A stretch of 64,000 bases of DNA, taken from Sycobia sp. Sy_11 (Eukaryota; Arthropoda; Insecta; Hymenoptera; Epichrysomallidae). The stretch is taken from NCBI GenBank assembly GCA_018907035.1, contig JACCIC010000141.1, positions 363,001-427,000 on the forward strand, read 5' to 3'. Position 1 is the stretch's first letter; the number at the start of each line of letters is the position of its first letter. The notes under the pieces were generated by a model. The model made no database searches. It had not been told where the DNA came from and worked only from the letters and a program-made list of their open reading frames with translations. Position numbers and translations under genes: made by a program. Below are positions 57,323 to 64,000 of the stretch, one piece after another.

Positions 57323-57330
57323 CATATATA
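57281..57330. repeat. (TA)n / TATACA microsatellite
   Basis: TA repeats continuing the RTE tail. Confidence 0.9.
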
Positions 57331-58340
57331 TGAATGTACACTTAACACATTTGAACGCTTGTCATTCAAGCTTTTTTGAAAATATATATTTGGGTGAGGA
57401 CTGCGATAGAGCTCCTACATTCCATTTTGTGGAAAATGTATGCACTTATGCTTTTTGCGGTACTTATGATGGATCCCATTGTGCTTTTTTGCTGAAGTTG
57501 AATTTGAGTGGCGAAATCAATACAAAAAGCATAAAAATAATGGCTTTTGGTATTCTTGGGTAATAAGAATATTTTTAAAAAACTTTTCAAAAGTAGATGT
57601 ATATTTCATAAAAGTACATCTTTTTTAATCTGTTCATTTTTTTGGTACAACCGATATTTCTGAAGAAAAATTTAATTATTTCAACTAGAGTTGCTTCAAA
57701 AATCTGCGAATTCTGGCTATACTTCAGAAAGTAGCTGTTCGCGCCGCTTACATTATAATGGAGGATTTAAAGTTTCGATGTCGTCGAAGATTTGGATAAG
57801 TTTATCATTTCGTAAACAACCTCAACTTCACATTGCTTACCATGCCTTTATGCAAGAAAATGTTGACCTTGGGCATATGGATCTTCTTCCATCAGATGAA
57901 TGCAAGGTTGACGATGGATACTTTTGGTCTCATCATCCAGTATTCCAGCAGGATGGTAGCAAAAAATAAGGGTTGTCCATAATGGATCACAAAAGGATAA
58001 AGCAGGAAATTCATTAAACGAATTTTTATATCCTAGTCCAAAGCCACAGCAATACATCGTTATTATTATTATTAGATGGTGTTTTTTTTTAAAATATGTA
58101 TTCGTATGTGATATAATTAAACATTTTCGTTAAATGCTTGTCGACCTTACGGATACTAAGTGGTAACGTATATACTGGCGTTTTGATCCACTTTTACCCC
58201 TTCAAGTTTGGCGCTTGCTTACTGTCACATATGGAACAGTATCAGCTCCATTTTTGGCAAATGCTTACTTAGAAGAATTAGCTAATTTGGTCGCACATTC
58301 ACATGAAATTTGATCCACAATTATTCTCAGAAATAGATAC

Positions 58341-59125
58341 GTGGGTGACTTCTTAGCTGACGAAGATACATTGAATGAAATCGCACAAGAATATCAGGAG
58401 CTTACTGAAATGCTTAGTTCTGCGGGCATGTCTATCAGTAAGTGCGCAGCAAACCATAGCAATTTAAATCTATTAAACACTCAAGGTGATTTTAAAAACT
58501 TAAATGAGAAGGAGACGGTTTCGACTCTTGGTCTATGGTGGAGTTCCCTTGATGATGCCTTTCATTTTCGGCTTCAACTGCCTTTAGCACCTCCAGCAAC
58601 CACAAAGCGTTCCATTTTGTCGGAGGTGTCAAAACTCTTTGATCCTGTCGGTTTTTTGTCTTCAGTTATAGTTCGTGCAAAAATATTAATTCAATGTTTG
58701 TGGATGCAAGATGTCGATTGGGATTTGCCTGTTTCAGGTCGAATTCAGAAGGAGTGGCTTCTCTACAGAGAACAGCTGACGGACATAGAGAAGATTCGAA
58801 TTCAACGTTGGGTACAAGCAAGTTTGAATCCTGGCATTTACATGGGTTTTGTGACGCTTCTGAGCGTGCCTTTGCAGCTGCAATTTTTGTGACTGTTCCA
58901 AGTGTCAGATGTGCACAACGGCTGCCTATCGCTAAAACAAAGGTAGCTCCACTTAAAGTTGTAAGTCTACCAAAATTGGAACTCTGTGGTGCAGCATTAT
59001 TAGCCAAACTTATGGGTAGAATACTTTTTAAATTAGACTTTATGCCTAAAGAGATTCAATGTTGGTCCGACTCAAAAGTCGTTCTGGCCTGGCTAAGATC
59101 ACACCCATCTCGATTGAAGTTATAA
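58341..59125 (+). pseudogene. BEL/Pao RT connection and RNase H
   Basis: The frame 58341-58892 carries DFLADEDTLNEIAQEYQEL, ISKCAANHSN (RT) and STLGLWWSS, then [14 protein letters not shown] and [10 protein letters not shown]. After a frameshift near 58830, the second frame reads [17 protein letters not shown], the RNase H first Asp (DAS), then [13 protein letters not shown] and [13 protein letters not shown] (second and third Asp region). Confidence 0.85.
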
Positions 59126-59227
59126 GTTAGTGAGATTATAACTCTCTTAACAACAGCTAAATGGCGACATGTGCCGTCCGCACATAATCGAGCAGACTTA
59201 GCAATCAGAGGATGTACTGTACTATAG

Positions 59228-59760
59228 TTGCAAGAATCAACGATGTGGTGGTCAGGGCCTATTTGGTTAATTGAGGATGAGTCCTTGTGGCCGACTGAAT
59301 CATGTGAAATTTCAACAAACTTAGAAATCCGACATTTAACTGAAGTATGGTTCATTCAAGATTGGGAGGAATGGTTTGTGCGATTTTCCTCCTTTGATAA
59401 ATTAGTTGCTATTATAGCTTATTGCCTTCGATGGCGTAGAAACTTGTCACTCTCTCAAGAGTAGAAAAGAAAAGGTTGTTTGTCGGCTGAGAAGATCTCA
59501 TTAGAACCACTTTTTTAATTAGATTGGTCCAACAGTCGGTTTTTTCCAACGAGTTTCGAATTTTATCTTTAGGACAGAAACTTCCATCAATAAATCCATT
59601 ACGCAAATTAATGCCCTTTAATGATACTGATCATTTGTTTTGTGTAGGTGATAGATTGCACAACTCTTTCTTATCGGAATCAGAAAAGCATAAGCGATCA
59701 CTCAACAAATGAATTTTGCTTCCAGTTCATGACAATACATCAGCTAAGCTATTGACATTA
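59228..59760 (+). pseudogene. BEL/Pao integrase N-terminal region
   Basis: It reads MWWSGPIWLIEDESLWP, DKLVAIIAYCLRWRR, then QSVFSNEFRILSLGQKL and PFNDTDHLFCVGDRLHNS, then SEKHKRSLNK and LLPVHDNTSAKLL. This is the H2C2 zinc-binding lead-in of Pao integrases. The catalytic core is not found. Confidence 0.7.
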
Positions 59761-59848
59761 CAGTCAAACTAATAGATGTTCATGAATTACGACGTTGGTC
59801 GTTTATTTTTGCGTATCGTACGAAATTATTCGTTCGAGGTGGGCGGTA

Positions 59849-59890
59849 TGTTCGCGCCGCTTACATTATAATGGTAAGTTTCACGTCTTA
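59849..59890 (+). repeat. Short direct repeat of BEL coding segment
   Basis: A 26-base string starting TGTTCGCGCC, also at 57736-57761, recurs here. In one frame both read CSRRLHYNG followed by a basic residue and F.V. The second lies just after the integrase remnant. Confidence 0.7.
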
Positions 59891-59899
59891 TACGTCTGG

Positions 59900-61465
59900 T
59901 AACTGGCATTTAGTTTTGCCTTACTGATGTAGACAACAAAATGTCAATATAGGTTCCAATACTACAGATAAGGAGGGGCCTTTCATGGCTTAGCTTTCTA
60001 CCCGCAATCAAGCTTGCATACTGAGAGTTATAAGTAAGGCATGCTTCCGCGCTGGAGGTGAGATTTTTGAGAGATGTTGCCGAGATTCTCCAGAGATTCT
60101 GCAGAGATTTTCCAGTGATTTTCAGAGTTCTACTAGACTGATTCTAAATACGCTTATTCTACTTCCTTGTGAGAATATCGAACTATGGACTTGGAGAAGT
60201 CGACTTAACTTATCGATATTGCTTTTGGAATGTGTTAAAATCCTACTTGACTTATACACTTCCAAACAACACAGTGGCGTAGCCATTTTTTGGTCTTTCG
60301 AGTCGGATTCTTGCCATCAACGTACAGTATATCGCTCAATTGCAGTAGCATATATTAATACGTATAGATTTATGCTATACGCGTTCGACTTGGCTTTCTG
60401 TTTTGTTTGTGCTTAGATCGATACGCACAGTTATTGCTCATTTTCAACTTTTATTTGGAATATGTTTTTTAATTTTCCATACTTTCTCTGAGCATCAAAT
60501 ATTTTTTACTAAAACTTTGTATTTGTCATGCCTTGTCGATACGCATAAGCACTCTTTGCTGTATTTGAGAAAGGGATTTGCTATTATATAATTTGAATAT
60601 AGTTCCAATTAGTCAATACAAAATTCGGATGTTACCTTTCATTTAGTTTTTATCGAGAAATGCTGCCTGCACAAAAAATATATAGAATAAAATATATATA
60701 TTTGCATAAACTTTACAAATTTTATTAAAAATATTTTAATATGTATAGTAATATTCGAAATCCATTTGCAAAACCAACATTTTTAAGGATTTATTCTGAT
60801 TCTATGAAAATTCAAAATATGCATAAAGCCACTATGATATTCGCAATCAGCAAGCCAAAATACATAGATACATAAATTTTGAGCAAAATCAGGTGAGCGG
60901 AATAATTATAAATACAGCGATAGGCTCGGCGATAGATGCAAACTATAAGTTATTTAGCAGGAACGTTCAGAGTTTCGGAATCTTCGTTGTTTTGAAAAGA
61001 TTGGACAATATCGTTGAAATCTCAGCAGAGCTATACTATATACATATTCTGACGAGTCATAAGGCGTCAGCACCGACTCGTCCGAATTGAAACTCCTTAC
61101 AGAAAATATTCGATTATAAAAATTCTTTCATGTTAGATTTAAGACCTTGCGATTTTTTATTATATTATTCTTTTTAACGTTCAAATTTATTCTTATAAAT
61201 CTCAAATTTATCAAAGAAATTTATCAAAGTTATTTAAAATAGTGATTTAAATAATTTATGTTTAAGATAAGTTAATTTTATATTTAAGAGAAAAAGGTTA
61301 TCTAGAATAACATTTTTAAAAAATAATATTAAAGGATTGAGCGAATCGTTGACTATATAAAAAAGGGGAAAAAATGTTGCTTGTGTGAAACTGGAATTTA
61401 GTATTGATAATTACATGATTTTTATTTTTTTTAAATTTTATTCCAGTGGAAAGGGACTCATTGAT
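59900..61465. other. Intergenic stretch
   Basis: No recognised gene. 60060-60125 contains several GAGATT(C/T)-type short repeats. The plus frames at 60219-60600 carry no motif. Confidence 0.4.
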
Positions 61466-61472
61466 TAGTATA

Positions 61473-62039
61473 CGAGGTGTGTTAAAAAAGTAACGAGAAT
61501 TTTTGAATTTCGCGGATTTGGAGAGTCTGCTTGTATACATTTTTTTTATTACGTTGGTACACATGCCCCTGAAGTACGATAACATTTTCAGCAACATTCA
61601 TTGCTTACTTTTTAAGTGGCAGCCGCTAACGTTAGACGTGTTTTTTGAGCTCTGCGAGTTTCGTTTGTCGAGCCTTTTTCAGTCTTGGCGATCCAGAATG
61701 CCTCCACTGGGACGATTGAGCCTTAGTTTGGATATCATATCTGTAAACTCATGTTTCGTCACCTGTTATAACACATTTTAATAGTTCTGCATCGTTATAA
61801 ACTTCATTTAATGACTCCTGAGCAACTTTCATTCGCCGCTGATTTTGTTCGAAAATCAACAATTTTAAACAGTCTAAAAAATTCCATGGCATAAGCCAAC
61901 TGTTATGTCAACATTATCAGCGAGTTCTTTGATTGTGATTCGGCGATCGTTCATAATCATTTCTTTCACTTTTTTCACGTTTTCATCGGTTCTTGATGTG
62001 CTTGGGTGTCCAGGTCATTTGTCATCTTCAAGGTTTTCT
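61473..62039 (-). mobile_element. Second copy of the short mariner derivative, truncated
   Basis: It starts CGAGGTGTGTTA after TA and follows the 8.5-kb element base for base with divergence, including the same jump from the TIR (GTTTGTCGA) into GCCTCCACTGGGACGATT. It breaks off at about 62039 after the DDERPGRP-coding region, so the second TIR is lost. Confidence 0.85.
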
Positions 62040-62530
62040 TATATATTCGAGGCGTATATTTATTGAGTGCCTGTGCATATATTAGTTGAGTATTCTGTGT
62101 CGGTGGCCAGGGTAAAGGCCACCACGTCACAATTGATGATTATTGTGACGACCGTCTTCGCGGTCGTGTATTTTCGCGACTTTAAAACCACTGCTAGCGC
62201 GCGATCGGAATTACCACGTTCGCGAACCGCGAGAGTGCGCGGACTTATAACGGAAAACGGAGCAACGAAGAGCATAGGAGTGCTCTTTCTCATTCTTGCG
62301 TGTTCCACTTATCAAAAATTATAATAAAGTTACATCTTTGAAAAGTTGATAGTGCAGAACATTCCGTTTAGTTCTGCAAACCACCGCAATTAATTTCTCT
62401 AGTGGTCGCTGCAATCGCTTCGCACTTTCGTCAGAGATATTGAGCACTCTCAATACTAAATTAATTTGATGAAGAAATATAGAATAGAATTTTTATCGCT
62501 TCACTGTCAAATAAATAATAAAACTGTTGT
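62040..62530. other. GC-rich LTR-like block
   Basis: TTGTGACGACCGTCTTCGCG at about 62140, a possible TATA-like CTTATAAC, an AATAAAG near 62324, and a GC-rich body resemble an insect LTR. It directly truncates the mariner copy. No second copy or coding part is seen in the window. Confidence 0.25.
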
Positions 62531-63118
62531 GACGTGTGTCAAAAGAGCTTGATAACAAAATCACGGTCGCTTTGGAAGTCTTATGAAACTAATATATACA
62601 ATATTTAATTTTCTTCTGAGGTTTGACAAGCCTGACGAGCAGGATGAAGCCTTGAGCCGACATCAGGCAAAGAATACGACGTCAAGCTTGAGAGCAGCAT
62701 CGACGAAATACGTGCTCACCAGCGCGAAACACCATGACTAAAAGCCTAGTCGTGTTGTCGCAGCGTGGGAGAGTGAGAAAAAGAGCGCGTGAAAAAAAGA
62801 AGTAGCAACAGGCAGTTTCGATAGTCAAGCGATTCCAGCCAGCCAAGAGGTTCAAGCACCTCTTCCTCACACGGAGACGACACCAACGAGCTTCGGGCGG
62901 TGATTGATCGGTAGTCATTTATATAGTGTAAGCCGACCCCGAGTCGGAGTGTATATCAAATGATTAGTTCAACGGATGTATGCGTACACAACAACCACGA
63001 AAACCATGATAAGGAGTCAGCATTTACAAACAGCATGTTTGAGTCTGAGAGAGTGTATATCGCTCTGTCGTAGGGTTCATATGAAAACGCGTATTGGAGA
63101 TCGTATGTGCAAGAGAGA
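62531..63118. other. Intergenic stretch of higher GC
   Basis: 62640-62960 is GC-richer, without a recognised frame or repeat partner. Confidence 0.35.
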
Positions 63119-63119
63119 G

Positions 63120-63121
63120 AC

Positions 63122-63189
<68 letters not shown>
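63120..63189. repeat. (GA)n microsatellite
   Basis: About 35 GA units. The (ER)n and (LS)n frames across it are artefacts. Confidence 0.98.
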
Positions 63190-63194
<5 letters not shown>

Positions 63195-64000
63195 AAACTA
63201 GCAAATTGAATATAGGTACAGCTTTTGTATTTAAGAGTAAGAAACGTCGTATGAAGTGGAAGCAGGATATTTTTTATCCGCGTGCCAACTTCTCGACCTT
63301 TCTATATCTAACCACTATCCCAACTTCTTAGGCTTGTGGAAAAAGGATGAGTCCGCGGGATAGCCGAGCATGAAAGAGGCAAAGTAAATAGCTTATAAAT
63401 CTGTGTACTGCAGTACTAAAACGTTACACTGATCACATCTGTATTTTATATATATTTTAATTTGCAATTATTAATTAAAAGATGGTAAAAAGTATATTTA
63501 AAACTATTCTATTATAAATTACTTTATAAATTACTATATGAAGGATCTGTTTTAAAATTATAATATAATGTTCGTATATCTCTAAGTTAATAAGTATTGA
63601 CCTAAGTCCTTCGATCAGTGTCCGGATATTATTTCTTTCTTTGTCTCCTATATGTGTAAGTTTATATTTTTGCATAATAACACTTTATCGTGAAAATAAT
63701 CCATACTGGCTTCATGAGGTTCTTGTATACAAAACATCGTGGCTTGAAATTTCTCAACTGATCCACGCGGTGCTGTAAATATTTTTTTTGAAGCTTTCTA
63801 CGATTAATGAAAAATCGTAAATGTTTGTGCCTTTTGGAATTACCCATTCGTGAGATGATACCACAAGGTACGCTTTTGCCATGCTATACGCGACTTGATC
63901 GGGCCATTGGTGCACTGCTTTGGCATTTTGCAAGTCCCTTAGCTATACTACTACGTGCTTGGGTATCTCGTTCCTACGAAAATCTCTAATTGAGTTTTTA
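63190..64000. other. Right edge, unassigned
   Basis: 63660-63990 has a coding-like texture in both directions (plus: ELPIREMIPQGTLLPCYTRL; minus: SSHEWVIPKGTNIYDFSLIV). I cannot name a family. It may be an exon or transposon piece extending past the window. Confidence 0.2.

Larger units (their letters stand above)
57690..59760 (+). mobile_element. BEL/Pao retrotransposon remnant (RT-RH-IN)
   Basis: In plus-sense order: the pre-RT region (57700-57960), the RT palm (58200-58340), the RT thumb/connection (58341-58800), RNase H (58830-59125) and the integrase N-terminus (59230-59760). Motifs include ENVDLGHM and [85 protein letters not shown], and FVRFSSFDKLVAIIAYCLRW. It is a different copy from that at 40-43 kb and complements it. 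Frameshifts and a large RT gap near 57970-58190 inactivate it. Confidence 0.85.

Noticed and set aside
57267..57563. 98-codon plus frame after the RTE tail
   Set aside because: The first third is microsatellite. The rest shows no known motif and no match to BEL proteins next to it.
63107..63331. Arg/Glu-repeat frame (and Ser/Leu-repeat frame on the other strand)
   Set aside because: Translation of a GA/TC microsatellite; no conserved flanks.

Overview
The window is AT-rich eukaryotic DNA. It has spliced genes with GT/AG introns, long TA, GA and CA microsatellites, and dense, mostly decayed transposable elements. The single confidently recognised host gene and the mix of mariner, R1, Penelope, BEL/Pao and RTE elements point to an insect, with a hymenopteran such as an ant as the best guess. 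That taxonomic guess is an inference.

Host gene: positions 9725-23410 (+) carry eight exons of the V-ATPase V0 subunit a (Vha100/ATP6V0A). They encode about 623 residues, from the middle of the cytosolic N-terminal domain to the stop codon. All junctions keep the frame. The first ~200 residues are not visible and presumably lie left of the window. The introns hold transposons, including a 6.5-kb intron with an R1 remnant, an RTE 3' end and a 1.74-kb DNA transposon with long inverted repeats. No second host gene is certain; a few isolated exon-like pieces are flagged at low confidence.

Layout: 1-2.9 kb, R1-clade LINE remnant (-). 3.3-5.3 kb, a second decayed LINE (-). 6.5-9.4 kb, mariner fragments, one a short derivative with ~200-bp inverted repeats. 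9.7-23.4 kb, V-ATPase gene. 24.3-26.7 kb, Helitron-like end and a head-to-head Penelope-like element (PLE). 27.9-30.6 kb, Ty3/gypsy remnant and mariner. 31.2-33.2 kb, R1 tail, PLE terminal repeats, and a Helitron-like element split by an LTR-like insert. 34-40 kb, sparse, with SINE copies and a mariner end. 40.4-44.3 kb, BEL/Pao element (-). 44.6-46.3 kb, PLE with RT and GIY-YIG. 47-52.7 kb, nested mariners, SINEs and PLE repeats, including one mariner with an intact 347-residue transposase. 55.2-57.3 kb, Helitron-like element with an inverted 60-bp minisatellite, then an RTE 3' end. 57.7-59.9 kb, second BEL/Pao remnant. 61.5-62.5 kb, second copy of the short mariner derivative and an LTR-like block.

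The most interesting signals are hammerhead-ribozyme-like cores in the PLE terminal repeats whose stem II pairs by different sequences in different copies, with one copy ending at the predicted cleavage site; a tRNA-derived SINE family with six copies; a Helitron-like family carrying an inverted 60-bp minisatellite; and internally deleted DNA transposons whose shared breakpoint shows the deleted form was itself mobile.
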